The position numbers and the translations under genes are program-made. This document shows, piece by piece, positions 45,449-54,302 of a DNA stretch of 64,000 nt; position 1 is the stretch's first letter; each line of letters starts with the position of its first letter. A model generated the notes under the pieces. It searched no databases. It had not been told where the DNA came from and saw nothing but the letters and a program-made list of their open reading frames with translations. The stretch is taken from positions 4,853,112-4,917,111 of the forward strand of contig NZ_JAHTIK010000001.1 of NCBI RefSeq assembly GCF_025655475.1, in the 5' to 3' direction. This DNA is from Kitasatospora sp. DSM 101779 (GTDB lineage Bacteria; Actinomycetota; Actinomycetes; Streptomycetales; Streptomycetaceae).

Positions 45449-46759
45449 GTGCTCAGTGCGTTCGCGCGGGCGTTCCAGACGCCCGACCTGCGCAAGAAGC
45501 TGCTGTTCACGCTGGGCATCATGGTGCTGTTCCGGCTGGGCGCACACGTCCCGATCCCGGGCGTCAACTTCGTTGCCGTCAACCAGTGCATCAAGGACAC
45601 CTCGTCCAGTGGCCTCTTCGGCCTGGTGAACCTGTTCAGCGGCAATGCGCTGCTGCAGCTGACGATCTTCGCGCTCGGCATCATGCCGTACATCACGGCC
45701 AGCATCATCCTCCAGCTCCTCACGGTCGTGATCCCGCGGCTCGAGGCGCTGAAGAAGGAGGGCCAGGCGGGTACGGCGAAGATCACGCAGTACACCCGCT
45801 ACCTGACCATCGCGCTCGCCGTGCTCCAGGGCACCGGCATCGTCGCGACGGCCTCCAGCGGCGCGCTGTTCTCCGGCTGCTCGGTCGCCAACGAGGTCGT
45901 GCCGGACACCAGCGTCTTCCGGGTGGCCGTGATGGTCATCACCATGACCGCCGGCACCACGGTGATCATGTGGCTCGGCGAGCTCATCACCGACCGCGGC
46001 ATCGGCAACGGCATGTCGATCCTGATCTTCACCTCCATCGCGGCCGGCTTCCCCGGCTCGATGTGGGCGATCAAGCAGTCCGGCAAGATCGGTGGCGGCT
46101 GGGTCGAGTTCTTCAGCGTCATCGCGATCGGCATCGTGGTCGTCTGCCTGGTCATCTTCGTCGAGCAGGCCCAGCGCCGGATCCCGGTGCAGTACGCCAA
46201 GCGCATGATCGGTCGCCGGGCCTTCGGCGGCACCTCGACCTACATCCCGCTGAAGGTCAACCAGGCCGGTGTGATCCCGGTCATCTTCGCCTCGTCGCTG
46301 CTCTACATCCCGGCGCTGGTGGTGCAGCTCACCAACAGCAAGGCCGGATGGGCGAACTGGATCAGCGGTCACTTCGTCAAGGGCGACCACCCGATCTACA
46401 TGGCGACCTACTTCGTCCTGATTGTCTTCTTCGCGTTCTTCTACGTGGCCATCTCCTTCAACCCCGAAGAAGTTGCGGACAACATGAAGAAGTATGGTGG
46501 GTTCATCCCGGGCATCCGGGCGGGCCGACCGACGGCCGAGTACCTGAACTACGTGCTCACCCGCATCACGTGGCCGGGATCGTTCTACCTGGGCCTTATC
46601 GCGCTGATCCCGATGATCGCCCTGGTTGCCTTCAACGCGAACCAGAACTTCCCGTTCGGCGGCACCAGCGTGCTCATCGTCGTCGGCGTCGGACTCGAAA
46701 CTGTGAAGCAGATCGAGAGCCAGCTCCAGCAGCGCAATTACGAAGGGTTCCTCCGCTGA
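45449..46759 (+). CDS. secY: Protein translocase subunit SecY
   Basis: 436 residues, GTG five bases after AGGAGG; longer upstream frames are not conserved. Ten TM helices form the export channel, with the plug region after FRLGAHVPIPGVN and the cytosolic loops binding SecA and the ribosome. KIGGGWVEFFSVI and NFPFGGTSVLIVVGVGLET are typical. The stop overlaps the adk start by one base. Confidence 0.98.
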   Translation: MLSAFARAFQTPDLRKKLLFTLGIMVLFRLGAHVPIPGVNFVAVNQCIKDTSSSGLFGLVNLFSGNALLQLTIFALGIMPYITASIILQLLTVVIPRLEALKKEGQAGTAKITQYTRYLTIALAVLQGTGIVATASSGALFSGCSVANEVVPDTSVFRVAVMVITMTAGTTVIMWLGELITDRGIGNGMSILIFTSIAAGFPGSMWAIKQSGKIGGGWVEFFSVIAIGIVVVCLVIFVEQAQRRIPVQYAKRMIGRRAFGGTSTYIPLKVNQAGVIPVIFASSLLYIPALVVQLTNSKAGWANWISGHFVKGDHPIYMATYFVLIVFFAFFYVAISFNPEEVADNMKKYGGFIPGIRAGRPTAEYLNYVLTRITWPGSFYLGLIALIPMIALVAFNANQNFPFGGTSVLIVVGVGLETVKQIESQLQQRNYEGFLR

Positions 46760-47418
46760 TGCGTATCGTCCTCGTCGGACCTCCCGGGGCCGGGAAGGGT
46801 ACTCAGGCGCACGTGCTCGCCAAGACCCTGTCCATCCCGCACATCTCCACTGGCGACCTGTTCCGCGCCAACATCAGCCAGGGCACCCCGCTGGGGCTCG
46901 AGGCCAAGGCGTACATGGACGCGGGTCGGCTGGTGCCGGACGAGGTCACCATCGGCATGGCCAAGGACCGGATGCTGCAGCCGGACGCCGAGAACGGCTT
47001 CCTGCTCGACGGCTTCCCGCGCAACCTGGGCCAGGCCAAGGCCCTGGACGAGATCCTCGCCGAGCAGGGCATCGTGCTCGACGGCGTGCTCGACCTGGAG
47101 GTCCCCGAGGACGAGGTCGTCAAGCGGATCGCCGGCCGCCGGCTGTGCCGCAACGACGGCAGCCACGTGTTCCACGTGGTGTACAACCCGCCGAAGGTCG
47201 ACGACGTCTGCGACGAGTGCGGCGGCGAGCTGTACCAGCGCTCGGACGACACCGAGGAGGCCGTGCGGGTCCGCCTGGAGGAGTACCACTCCAAGACGGA
47301 GCCGATCATCGGCTACTACGCCGACCAGGGCCTGCTGGTCACCATCTCCGCCCTCGGCAAGGTGGGCGAGGTGACCGAGCGCGCGATCGGCGCTCTGGAG
47401 CAGAAGAAGACCGCCTGA
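46759..47418 (+). CDS. adk: Adenylate kinase
   Basis: 219 residues. GPPGAGKGTQA is the P-loop, DGFPRNLGQAK and GRRLCRNDG follow, and the lid carries the CDEC zinc-type pair near residues 151-154 with DDTEEAVRVRLEEY. It converts ATP and AMP to two ADP. ATG overlaps the secY stop. Confidence 0.98.
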   Translation: MRIVLVGPPGAGKGTQAHVLAKTLSIPHISTGDLFRANISQGTPLGLEAKAYMDAGRLVPDEVTIGMAKDRMLQPDAENGFLLDGFPRNLGQAKALDEILAEQGIVLDGVLDLEVPEDEVVKRIAGRRLCRNDGSHVFHVVYNPPKVDDVCDECGGELYQRSDDTEEAVRVRLEEYHSKTEPIIGYYADQGLLVTISALGKVGEVTERAIGALEQKKTA

Positions 47419-47425
47419 GACGGCC

Positions 47426-47470
47426 CGCAACGGCCGGGAAGCCCCCTGACGGGGCCTCCCGGCCGTTGCG
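47426..47470 (+). terminator. Terminator after adk
   Basis: CGCAACGGCCGGGA then GCCCC pair with GGGGC and TCCCGGCCGTTGCG, with one A/C mismatch. It ends the secY-adk unit 8 bases after the adk stop. Confidence 0.75.
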
Positions 47471-47545
47471 GCGTCGTACGGTGGTAGCGAGTGCACGGCC
47501 CCCGGCAAGGACCGGGCGGCGACCGACAGTGGAAGGCGTGACCAG

Positions 47546-48382
47546 ATGGTGGAGATCAAGACCCCCGAGCAGATCGCGAAGATGCGGGCGGCCGGGCTGG
47601 TCGTCGCCGAGGCGCTCAAGGCCTGCCGGGAGGCGGTCGCTCCGGGCATCACCACCCAGGAGCTGAACGACATCGCCGACAAGGTCATCACCGACCACGG
47701 CGCGACCTCCAACTTCCGCGCCCACCACGGCGGCCTCTGGTTCCCCGGTGTGATCTGCGCCTCGGTGAACGACGAGATCGTCCACGGCATCCCGGGGGAG
47801 CGGGTGCTGCAGGAGGGCGACCTGATCTCCATCGACTGCGGCGCGATCCTGGACGGCTGGCACGGCGACGCGGCGATCACCGTCGCGGTCGGCGAGGTGG
47901 CCGCGGAGCACACCCAGCTGAGCCGGGTCACCGAGGGCTCGATGTGGGCCGGCATCGCCCAGATGAAGAAGGGCAACCGGCTGGTCGACGTCTCCCGTTC
48001 GATCGAGTCGTTCATCCGCCGCCAGCCGCTGCCCCCGAAGGGCAAGTGGGGCATCGTCGAGGGCTACGGCGGCCACGGCATCGGCACCGCGATGCACATG
48101 GAGCCGCACGTGCTGAACTACGTGGCCGGCCGCGGCAAGGGCCCGAAGCTGATCCCGGGCACCGTGCTGGCGATCGAGCCGATGGTGACGCTCGGCACCC
48201 CGCACTCCGCCGTGCTGGAGGACGACTGGACGGTCGTCACCACCGACAAGAGCTGGGCCTCGCACTGGGAGCACTCGGTGGCCGTCACCGAGCAGGGCCC
48301 GCTGGTGCTCACCGCCTTCGACGGCGGCCGGGCGGAGCTGGCGAAGCTGGGCGTCACCGCGGCGCCCGACCCGCTGGCCTGA
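47546..48382 (+). CDS. map: Type I methionine aminopeptidase
   Basis: 278 residues. The metal ligands are recognisable in SIDCGAILDGWHGDAAITV, GYGGHGIGTAMHMEPHV and LAIEPMVTLG, giving the Asp/Asp/His/Glu/Glu set. It removes the initiator Met from new proteins. ATG after AAGGCGTGACCAG. It stands between terminators and probably has its own promoter. Confidence 0.97.
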   Translation: MVEIKTPEQIAKMRAAGLVVAEALKACREAVAPGITTQELNDIADKVITDHGATSNFRAHHGGLWFPGVICASVNDEIVHGIPGERVLQEGDLISIDCGAILDGWHGDAAITVAVGEVAAEHTQLSRVTEGSMWAGIAQMKKGNRLVDVSRSIESFIRRQPLPPKGKWGIVEGYGGHGIGTAMHMEPHVLNYVAGRGKGPKLIPGTVLAIEPMVTLGTPHSAVLEDDWTVVTTDKSWASHWEHSVAVTEQGPLVLTAFDGGRAELAKLGVTAAPDPLA

Positions 48383-48397
48383 CCCGCAGACCGAGGA

Positions 48398-48444
48398 GCG
48401 AAGGACCCGGAGGTTTCGCCCGCCGGGTCCTTCGCCCTATTTTT
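48398..48444 (+). terminator. Intrinsic terminator after map
   Basis: GCGAAGGACCCGG (48398-48410) pairs with CCGGGTCCTTCGC (48423-48435), followed by TATTTTT. A stem with a T tract is rare in this genome and makes this one convincing. Confidence 0.88.
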
Positions 48445-48455
48445 GTCAGCTGACA
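48444..48455. promoter_or_regulatory. Perfect palindrome between map and mscL
   Basis: TGTCAGCTGACA is a 12-base perfect palindrome 24 bases before the mscL start, directly after the map terminator. It could be an operator, but a single short copy may be chance. Confidence 0.3.
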
Positions 48456-48479
48456 GCCGTACGAGGAGGAGAGAGAACA

Positions 48480-48908
48480 GTGCTCAAGGGCTTCCGTGAC
48501 TTCATGATGCGCGGGAACGTCGTCGACATGGCCGTGGGTGTGGTCATCGGTGCGGCGTTCACCGCCGTCGTGACCGGCTTCGTCACGGCCTTCCTCACCC
48601 CGCTGGTGGGCGTGGTGGTCGGCGCCGCGGGCGACTTCGCCAGCTACAAGTTCGCGGTCGGCGGGGTGACCTTCCCGTACGGGCAGTTCCTCAACGTCCT
48701 GATCGCCTTCGTGCTGACCGCCGCCGTGCTGTACTTCTGCGTCGTGCTGCCGGTGACCAAGGCCACCGCCCGCTACATGCCGAAGAAGCCGAAGACCCCG
48801 AAGCGCCCCTGCCCCGAATGCCTGACCGAGATCCCCGAGGCGGCCCGCCGCTGCTCGGCCTGCACCGCGGTGGTCCAGCCGGTCGTCCCGGTGCCCGCCC
48901 AGTACTGA
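48480..48908 (+). CDS. mscL: Large-conductance mechanosensitive channel with zinc-ribbon tail
   Basis: 142 residues, GTG start after AGGAGGAG. LKGFRDFMMRGNVVDMAVGVVIGAAF is MscL TM1 and FLNVLIAFVLTAAVLYFCVV is TM2. After the usual end there is a CPECLTEIPEAARRCSAC zinc-ribbon-like motif near residues 117-134, found in actinobacterial and other MscL. It releases solutes during osmotic downshock. Its place inside the ribosomal region is unrelated to translation. Confidence 0.97.
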   Translation: MLKGFRDFMMRGNVVDMAVGVVIGAAFTAVVTGFVTAFLTPLVGVVVGAAGDFASYKFAVGGVTFPYGQFLNVLIAFVLTAAVLYFCVVLPVTKATARYMPKKPKTPKRPCPECLTEIPEAARRCSACTAVVQPVVPVPAQY

Positions 48909-48928
48909 GGGTGACCGGCCGGGCCGTT

Positions 48929-48958
48929 TTGGCGTCCGCTTGGAGCCTGTCGTAGACT
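48929..48958 (+). promoter_or_regulatory. infA promoter
   Basis: TTGGCG (48929-48934), an 18-base spacer and TAGACT (48953-48958). It would give a leader of about 145 bases before infA and serve infA-rpmJ and probably the rpsM unit. Confidence 0.6.
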
Positions 48959-49111
48959 GATGCGTCGGCTCACTCGTAGCGTGCTTCGGCACGCCCTCTT
49001 CCCAAGCAGGAATCCCCGCGAGGGCTTTTCCAGGCAGGGGTGGGGTGGACCCAGGCTCGCACGAGCGTGCCGCATGCGGTAGCCGGCCCCGGAAGGTGGA
49101 TCTCGCAGTTC

Positions 49112-49333
49112 ATGGCAAAGAAGCAAGGCGCCATTGAGATCGAGGGCACCGTGATCGAGTCTCTTCCGAACGCCATGTTCAAGGTCGAGCTGCAGAACGG
49201 TCACAAGGTCCTCGCGCACATCAGCGGCAAGATGCGTATGCACTACATTCGCATCCTCCCGGACGACCGGGTCGTGGTGGAGCTGAGCCCCTACGACCTG
49301 ACGCGTGGTCGGATCGTCTACCGCTACAAGTAA
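49112..49333 (+). CDS. infA: Translation initiation factor IF-1
   Basis: 73 residues, the normal size, starting MAKKQGAIEIEGTVIE; the OB fold includes GHKVLAHISGKMRMHYIRI. IF-1 binds the A site of the 30S subunit. Frame codons upstream of 49112 are outside the family. Confidence 0.99.
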   Translation: MAKKQGAIEIEGTVIESLPNAMFKVELQNGHKVLAHISGKMRMHYIRILPDDRVVVELSPYDLTRGRIVYRYK

Positions 49334-49369
49334 ACAAACCGTCAGATCTAGACCCGGAGAACCTGAAAC

Positions 49370-49483
49370 ATGAAGGTCAAGCCGAGCGTCAAGAAGATCT
49401 GCGACAAGTGCAAGGTGATCCGCCGCCACGGCCGGGTCATGGTGATCTGCGACAACCTGCGCCACAAGCAGCGCCAGGGCTGA
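49370..49483 (+). CDS. rpmJ: 50S ribosomal protein L36
   Basis: 37 residues, too short for most gene lists but clear: MKVKPSVKKICDKCKV begins it and CDNLRHKQRQG ends it. Cys11, Cys14, Cys27 and His32 form the zinc site of the C+ form of L36. It follows infA by 36 bases in the usual infA-rpmJ-rpsM order. Confidence 0.97.
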   Translation: MKVKPSVKKICDKCKVIRRHGRVMVICDNLRHKQRQG

Positions 49484-49659
49484 TCTCTCCAGCATTTCTC
49501 GTAGTACTTCGCGCGACGCGCACAACGTCATACGCGGGCTGCCCGATCCGCCCCCCTGAGGGACGGACTGCCACCCCCGGTCAGAGGCCGGGGCTCCCTC
49601 GCCGAGAGGCGACGGAGTAGGCGGCACGCAAGACCTCTGAAGAACCACAGGAGCCATGA

Positions 49660-50040
49660 ATGGCACGCCTCGCCGGCGTTGATCTCCCCCGCGAGAAGCG
49701 GATCGAGATCGCCCTCACGTACGTGTACGGCATCGGCCGCACCCGCGCCCAGCAGACCCTCGCCGAGACCGGTGTGAGCCCCGACGTCCGGGTTCGCGAC
49801 ATCTCCGAGGAAGACCTCATCAAGCTGCGCGAGTACATCGACGCCAACTACAAGGTGGAGGGTGACCTCCGCCGTGAGGTCGCCGCCGACATCCGCCGCA
49901 AGGTCGAGATCGGCTGCTACGAGGGCCTGCGCCACCGTCGCGGCCTGCCCGTCCGCGGCCAGCGCACCCACACCAACGCGCGTACCCGCAAGGGCCCGCG
50001 TCGCGCGATTGCCGGCAAGAAGAAGCCGGGCAAGAAGTAG
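49660..50040 (+). CDS. rpsM: 30S ribosomal protein S13
   Basis: 126 residues. ARLAGVDLPREKRIEIALTY and RGQRTHTNARTRKG with a basic tail. S13 contacts the P-site tRNA and forms inter-subunit bridges. An out-of-frame ATG four bases upstream is not used. A 176-base gap precedes it without a clear promoter. Confidence 0.99.
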   Translation: MARLAGVDLPREKRIEIALTYVYGIGRTRAQQTLAETGVSPDVRVRDISEEDLIKLREYIDANYKVEGDLRREVAADIRRKVEIGCYEGLRHRRGLPVRGQRTHTNARTRKGPRRAIAGKKKPGKK

Positions 50041-50112
50041 TCCGTCCCGTAACCGGACATCCCTCCGGCCCGCGGGTTAGCGGACCGACCACCTCATCAG
50101 GAGAACAGACTT

Positions 50113-50520
50113 ATGCCCCCCAAGGGTCGTCAGGCTGCCGGCGCGAAGAAGATCCGCCGCAAGGAGAAGAAGAACGTCGCTCACGGGCACGCCCACATCA
50201 AGAGCACGTTCAACAACACCATCGTTTCGATCACCGACCCCTCGGGCAACGTGATCTCCTGGGCCTCTGCCGGCCACGTCGGCTTCAAGGGCTCGCGCAA
50301 GTCCACCCCGTTCGCCGCGCAGATGGCCGCCGAGGCCGCCGCGCGTCGTGCGCAGGAGCACGGCATGCGCAAGGTCGACGTCTTCGTCAAGGGTCCGGGC
50401 TCCGGCCGTGAGACCGCGATCCGCTCCCTCCAGGCCACCGGCCTCGAGGTCGGCTCGATCCAGGACGTCACCCCCACCCCGCACAACGGCTGCCGTCCGC
50501 CGAAGCGCCGCCGCGTCTGA
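50113..50520 (+). CDS. rpsK: 30S ribosomal protein S11
   Basis: 135 residues. KKNVAHGHAHIKSTFNNTIV and the end DVTPTPHNGCRPPKRRRV are the family pattern. S11 lies on the 30S platform. SD AGGAG before ATG. Confidence 0.99.
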   Translation: MPPKGRQAAGAKKIRRKEKKNVAHGHAHIKSTFNNTIVSITDPSGNVISWASAGHVGFKGSRKSTPFAAQMAAEAAARRAQEHGMRKVDVFVKGPGSGRETAIRSLQATGLEVGSIQDVTPTPHNGCRPPKRRRV

Positions 50521-50576
50521 CGCAGCGCCTTCGGGCACACGGCAGGCCCCCACGGGTCCGTAGTAGTACGTGCGTC

Positions 50577-50601
50577 GGCCTCCCGCCTGGTGCGGGAGGC
50601 C
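50577..50601 (+). terminator. Hairpin between rpsK and rpoA
   Basis: GGCCTCCCGC, CTGGT loop, GCGGGAGGCC: a perfect 10-base stem 62 bases before the rpoA start. It may terminate or attenuate the rpsM-rpsK unit, or stabilise its mRNA. Confidence 0.55.
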
Positions 50602-50663
50602 GTACGCTTGAGTCCATCGGCATCAAATAGTGGGTGCCGAAGACAACTGGAGGAACACCTCTC

Positions 50664-51686
50664 ATGCTGATCGCTCAGCGTCCCTCGCTGACCGAAGAGG
50701 TCGTCGACGAATTCCGCTCGCGGTTCGTGATCGAGCCGCTGGAGCCGGGCTTCGGCTACACCCTCGGCAACTCGCTCCGCCGCACCCTGCTCTCCTCGAT
50801 CCCCGGCGCCGCTGTCACCAGCATCCGGATCGACGGCGTCCTGCACGAGTTCACCACCGTGCCGGGCGTCAAGGAGGACGTGACCGACCTCATCCTCAAC
50901 ATCAAGCAGCTGGTCGTCTCCTCGGAGCACGACGAGCCGGTCGTGATGTACCTGCGCAAGCAGGGCCCGGGTGTGGTCACCGCCGCCGACATCGCCCCGC
51001 CGGCGGGTGTCGAGGTGCACAACCCCGAGCTCGTCCTCGCCACCCTCAACGGCAAGGGCAAGCTGGAGATGGAGCTGACCGTCGAGCGCGGTCGCGGCTA
51101 CGTCTCCGCCGTCCAGAACAAGGCCTCCGGCCAGGAGATCGGCCGTATCCCGGTCGACTCGATCTACAGCCCCGTGCTGAAGGTCACCTACAAGGTCGAG
51201 GCCACCCGTGTCGAGCAGCGGACCGACTTCGACAAGCTCATCGTCGACGTCGAGACCAAGCCCGCCATGCGTCCCCGCGACGCCATGGCCTCGGCCGGCA
51301 AGACCCTGGTGGAGCTGTTCGGCCTTGCCCGCGAGCTGAACATCGACGCCGAGGGCATCGACATGGGCCCGTCCCCGACGGACGCCGCCCTGGCCGCCGA
51401 CCTGGCGCTGCCGATCGAGGAGCTGGAGCTCACCGTCCGCTCCTACAACTGCCTCAAGCGCGAGGGCATCCACACCGTGGGTGAGCTCGTCGCCCGCTCG
51501 GAGGCCGACCTGCTCGACATCCGCAACTTCGGTGCGAAGTCGATCGACGAGGTCAAGGCGAAGCTGGCCGGCATGGGCCTGGCCCTCAAGGACAGCCCGC
51601 CCGGGTTCGACCCGACCGCCGCCGCCGACGCCTTCGGCGCCGACGACCTGGACGACCAGGGCTACGCGGAGACCGAGCAGTACTAA
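50664..51686 (+). CDS. rpoA: DNA-directed RNA polymerase subunit alpha
   Basis: 340 residues from the ATG at 50664, where TGGAGG is well spaced and the family start MLIAQRPSLTEE begins. The N-terminal domain (GYTLGNSLRRTLLSSIPG) dimerises and assembles the core; the C-terminal domain (ELELTVRSYNCLKREGIHTV) contacts activators. An acidic tail ends DDQGYAETEQY. Confidence 0.99.
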   Translation: MLIAQRPSLTEEVVDEFRSRFVIEPLEPGFGYTLGNSLRRTLLSSIPGAAVTSIRIDGVLHEFTTVPGVKEDVTDLILNIKQLVVSSEHDEPVVMYLRKQGPGVVTAADIAPPAGVEVHNPELVLATLNGKGKLEMELTVERGRGYVSAVQNKASGQEIGRIPVDSIYSPVLKVTYKVEATRVEQRTDFDKLIVDVETKPAMRPRDAMASAGKTLVELFGLARELNIDAEGIDMGPSPTDAALAADLALPIEELELTVRSYNCLKREGIHTVGELVARSEADLLDIRNFGAKSIDEVKAKLAGMGLALKDSPPGFDPTAAADAFGADDLDDQGYAETEQY

Positions 51687-51697
51687 GGATTTGGGCC

Positions 51698-51789
51698 GGG
51701 GGCGGTCCCCAGCGGACCGCCCCCGTCACCATGCAAGTCGTACGGGCACAGTGCCCGTACGCCCGCTGCGGTACCTGGTACGGCCGCAG
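51698..51789 (+). repeat. Three consecutive hairpins between rpoA and rplQ
   Basis: First, GGGGGCGGTCC/GGACCGCCCCC (51698-51724); second, CGTACGGGCA/TGCCCGTACG with a CAG loop (51739-51761); third, an imperfect TGCGGTAC/GTACGGCCGCA pair near 51768-51789. They fill most of the 126-base gap. The first may terminate some rpoA transcripts; the rest may mark the rplQ leader. Confidence 0.6.
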
Positions 51790-51812
51790 TCGGAGATACG
51801 AGGAGTCATTCC

Positions 51813-52298
51813 ATGCCGCGTCCCACCAAGGGTGCCCGCCTCGGCGGCGGCCCGCACCACGAGCCCCTGCTGCTCGCCGGTCTGGCCCGTGAGCTGTTCC
51901 AGTACGGCCGCATCACCACCACCGAGGCCAAGGCCCGTCGCCTGCGCCCGCTGGCGGAGAAGCTGATCACCAAGGCGAAGAAGGGCGACATCCACAACCG
52001 TCGCCTGGTGCGCAAGACCATCACCGACGTCTCGGTGCTGCACACCCTCTTCACCGAGATCGCGCCGCGCTTCGAGAACCGCCCCGGCGGTTACACCCGC
52101 ATCACCAAGATCGGCACCCGTCGCGGCGACAACGCCCCGATGGCCGTGATCGAGCTGGTCGAGGGCGAGATCGCCACCAAGGCCACCGTCGCCGAGGCCG
52201 AGGCCGCCGCCAAGCGCGCGGTCAAGGAGGCCGAGGAGGCCAAGGTCGAGGAGACCAAGGCCGACGAGGCCGAGGCCGCGGAGACCACCGAGGCCTGA
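51813..52298 (+). CDS. rplQ: 50S ribosomal protein L17
   Basis: 161 residues. PRPTKGARLGGGPHHEPLLL begins it. After the family core (~120 residues, ending MAVIELVEG) there is an Ala/Lys/Glu-rich tail of about 40 residues, likely helical and common in actinobacteria. L17 lies near the tunnel exit. Confidence 0.98.
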   Translation: MPRPTKGARLGGGPHHEPLLLAGLARELFQYGRITTTEAKARRLRPLAEKLITKAKKGDIHNRRLVRKTITDVSVLHTLFTEIAPRFENRPGGYTRITKIGTRRGDNAPMAVIELVEGEIATKATVAEAEAAAKRAVKEAEEAKVEETKADEAEAAETTEA

Positions 52299-52316
52299 CG
52301 CCCCCAAGGTGTCACC

Positions 52317-52354
52317 CGGGCCCGCCCTCCCCATCCGTGGGGAGGGCGGGCCCG
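52317..52354 (+). terminator. Terminator after rplQ
   Basis: Perfect 16-base stem CGGGCCCGCCCTCCCC (52317-52332) with a six-base loop, ending at 52354. Confidence 0.78.
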
Positions 52355-52390
52355 AGCACTTCCCGCAGGCAGCCCTCCCAGGAGAACGAA

Positions 52391-53290
52391 GTGGCCAACG
52401 ACTGTGCCGAGCAGCCCCCCGTCAAGGACGGCCCGGCCGAGGGCTTCCGCCGGATCCGGCTCGACCTCGCCTACCACGGCGCGGACTTCTCCGGCTGGGC
52501 CCGCCAGCGCGGCCGCCGTACCGTGCAGGAGGAGATCGAGAACGCCCTGCAGATCGTCACCCGCAGCGCCATCGGCTTCCCGCTGACCGTGGCCGGCCGC
52601 ACCGACGCCGGCGTGCACGCCCGCGGCCAGGTCGCCCACGTCGACCTCCCCGAGCAGCTGTGGGCCGAACACGGCGAGAAGCTGCTGCGCCGGCTCGCCG
52701 GCCGCCTCCCCGCCGACGTCCGCGTCTACCGGGTGTCCGAGGCCCCGCACGGCTTCGACGCCCGCTTCGCGGCGATCTGGCGCCGCTACGCCTACCGGGT
52801 CGCCGACCACCCCGGTGGCGTCGACCCGCTGCTGCGCGGGCACGTCCTGTGGCACGACCGCCCGCTCGACGTCGAGAAGATGAACGAGGCCGCCCGGCTG
52901 CTGATCGGCGAGCACGACTTCGCCGCCTACTGCAAGAAGCGCGAGGGCGCCACCACCATCCGCACGCTGCTCGAACTGCACTGGGAGCGGGTGCCGATCG
53001 ACACCTACGCCGCCCAGGAGGGCAGCCTCGCCGTCGCGACCGTGCGCGCCGACGCCTTCTGCCACAACATGGTCCGCTCGCTGGTCGGCGCGATGCTGCT
53101 GGTCGGCGACGGCCACCGGCCGCTCGACTTCCCCGGCCAGGTGCTGGCCGGCCGGGTCCGCAACTCCGCGGTCAACGTCGTCCGCCCGCACGGTCTCACC
53201 CTGGAGGAGGTCGGCTACCCGGCCGACGGCGAACTCGCCGAGCGCAACCGGCTCGCCCGCCGGATGCGCACCCTGCCCGGCCAGGACTGA
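52391..53290 (+). CDS. truA: tRNA pseudouridine(38-40) synthase
   Basis: 299 residues from a GTG six bases after AGGAGA. The catalytic Asp is in GRTDAGVHA; YHGADFSGWARQ and ADAFCHNMVRSLVG are also conserved. It isomerises uridines at positions 38-40 of the anticodon stem. It follows the rplQ terminator and ends before a convergent gene, so it may be expressed with read-through. Confidence 0.97.
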   Translation: MANDCAEQPPVKDGPAEGFRRIRLDLAYHGADFSGWARQRGRRTVQEEIENALQIVTRSAIGFPLTVAGRTDAGVHARGQVAHVDLPEQLWAEHGEKLLRRLAGRLPADVRVYRVSEAPHGFDARFAAIWRRYAYRVADHPGGVDPLLRGHVLWHDRPLDVEKMNEAARLLIGEHDFAAYCKKREGATTIRTLLELHWERVPIDTYAAQEGSLAVATVRADAFCHNMVRSLVGAMLLVGDGHRPLDFPGQVLAGRVRNSAVNVVRPHGLTLEEVGYPADGELAERNRLARRMRTLPGQD

Positions 53291-53312
53291 CCGGGCAGGG
53301 CGCCGGCCCGGC

Positions 53313-54302
53313 TCAGTTGTACTTGGCCATCCCGGTGCGTCCGCGCTCCAGCAGGGTCTCGTAGACCGAGCCGGAGATGTCGCGGGCGGCCTGGATGGCG
53401 ACCTTGTCGCCGGCCGCCACCGCCGAGCCGTTGTCCGGCCCCGCGATCGTGAAGTAGGCGTACCGGCCCAGCGACGACTGGGTGGTCGCGCACTTCACGC
53501 CCGTCTTGCAGAAGTCCTTCGCCTGGTCCTTCACCAGCGGCGCGACGTTGCCCTTGGTGCCGGACTTCGCCTTGGTCGCGCGTGCGGCGCTGGCGAAGGT
53601 GGCGACGCCCACGGTGATCTGCACGTGGCTGTCGTTCACGTACGTCGCCCGGTAGACGTTGTAGCAGCCGAGCGCCGACACGGTCTGCTCCAGGCCGTTC
53701 ACCGGCGAGACCTTGCAGCCCTTGTCCAGCTCCGTCCCGAGCAGCGTGTACAGGCGCCCCTGGACGGAGAGCGTGGGCGTCGGGAAGAGCGTGTTCACGG
53801 TGACCGGGGCCTTGTCCAGCCGTGCGTCGCTGAGCAGTTCCAGCGGTGTTGTCGGCGGTGCGATGCTCGCCGACGGCGAGGCGTCGGACGCGGCCGCCGA
53901 CGGCGAGGCCTGGTCGGACGCCCCCGTGCCGGAGTCGCCGCCGGACATCACCACCGCGGTCGTCACGGCCGCGGCCACCGCCGCGGCCGCCAGCACGCCG
54001 CCTCCGATCAGGAACAGCCGCTTGCGCCGGCGCTGGGCCTGCTCGTTCCGGTCGGCCAGCTCCTGCCAGTCCGGCTCGGCCGGGCCGGCCGCGAACGGGT
54101 AGCCGTAGCCGCCGACGTTCTGCGGGTAGCCGTAGCCGGGCTGGCCCGGTTCCTGGGGCGGCGGGTAGCCGTAGGCGGGTTGCCGGGCCAGATGCGGCGG
54201 GAACGCGGCATCGGGTACCGCGCCCTGGGAGGGAAGCGCAGCAGGGTTCTGCGGCTGCTGCTGTCCGCCGGATTCGGGTGTGGTCTCCGAGCCATCGTTC
54301 AT
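53313..54302 (-). CDS. Membrane-anchored protein with extracellular domain, function unknown
   Basis: 329 residues, ATG at 54302. A Pro/Gly/Tyr-rich cytoplasmic part with YGYP repeats (~residues 1-85) leads through a basic RRRKR stop to one TM helix (~110-130). A Ser/Ala/Pro linker and an extracellular domain of ~170 residues follow, with four Cys in positions such as DKGCKVS, ALGCYN, FCKTGVKCA. The layout is common for Streptomyces surface proteins of unknown role. It is divergent from the ABC-F gene. Confidence 0.75.
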   Translation of the reverse strand: MNDGSETTPESGGQQQPQNPAALPSQGAVPDAAFPPHLARQPAYGYPPPQEPGQPGYGYPQNVGGYGYPFAAGPAEPDWQELADRNEQAQRRRKRLFLIGGGVLAAAAVAAAVTTAVVMSGGDSGTGASDQASPSAAASDASPSASIAPPTTPLELLSDARLDKAPVTVNTLFPTPTLSVQGRLYTLLGTELDKGCKVSPVNGLEQTVSALGCYNVYRATYVNDSHVQITVGVATFASAARATKAKSGTKGNVAPLVKDQAKDFCKTGVKCATTQSSLGRYAYFTIAGPDNGSAVAAGDKVAIQAARDISGSVYETLLERGRTGMAKYN

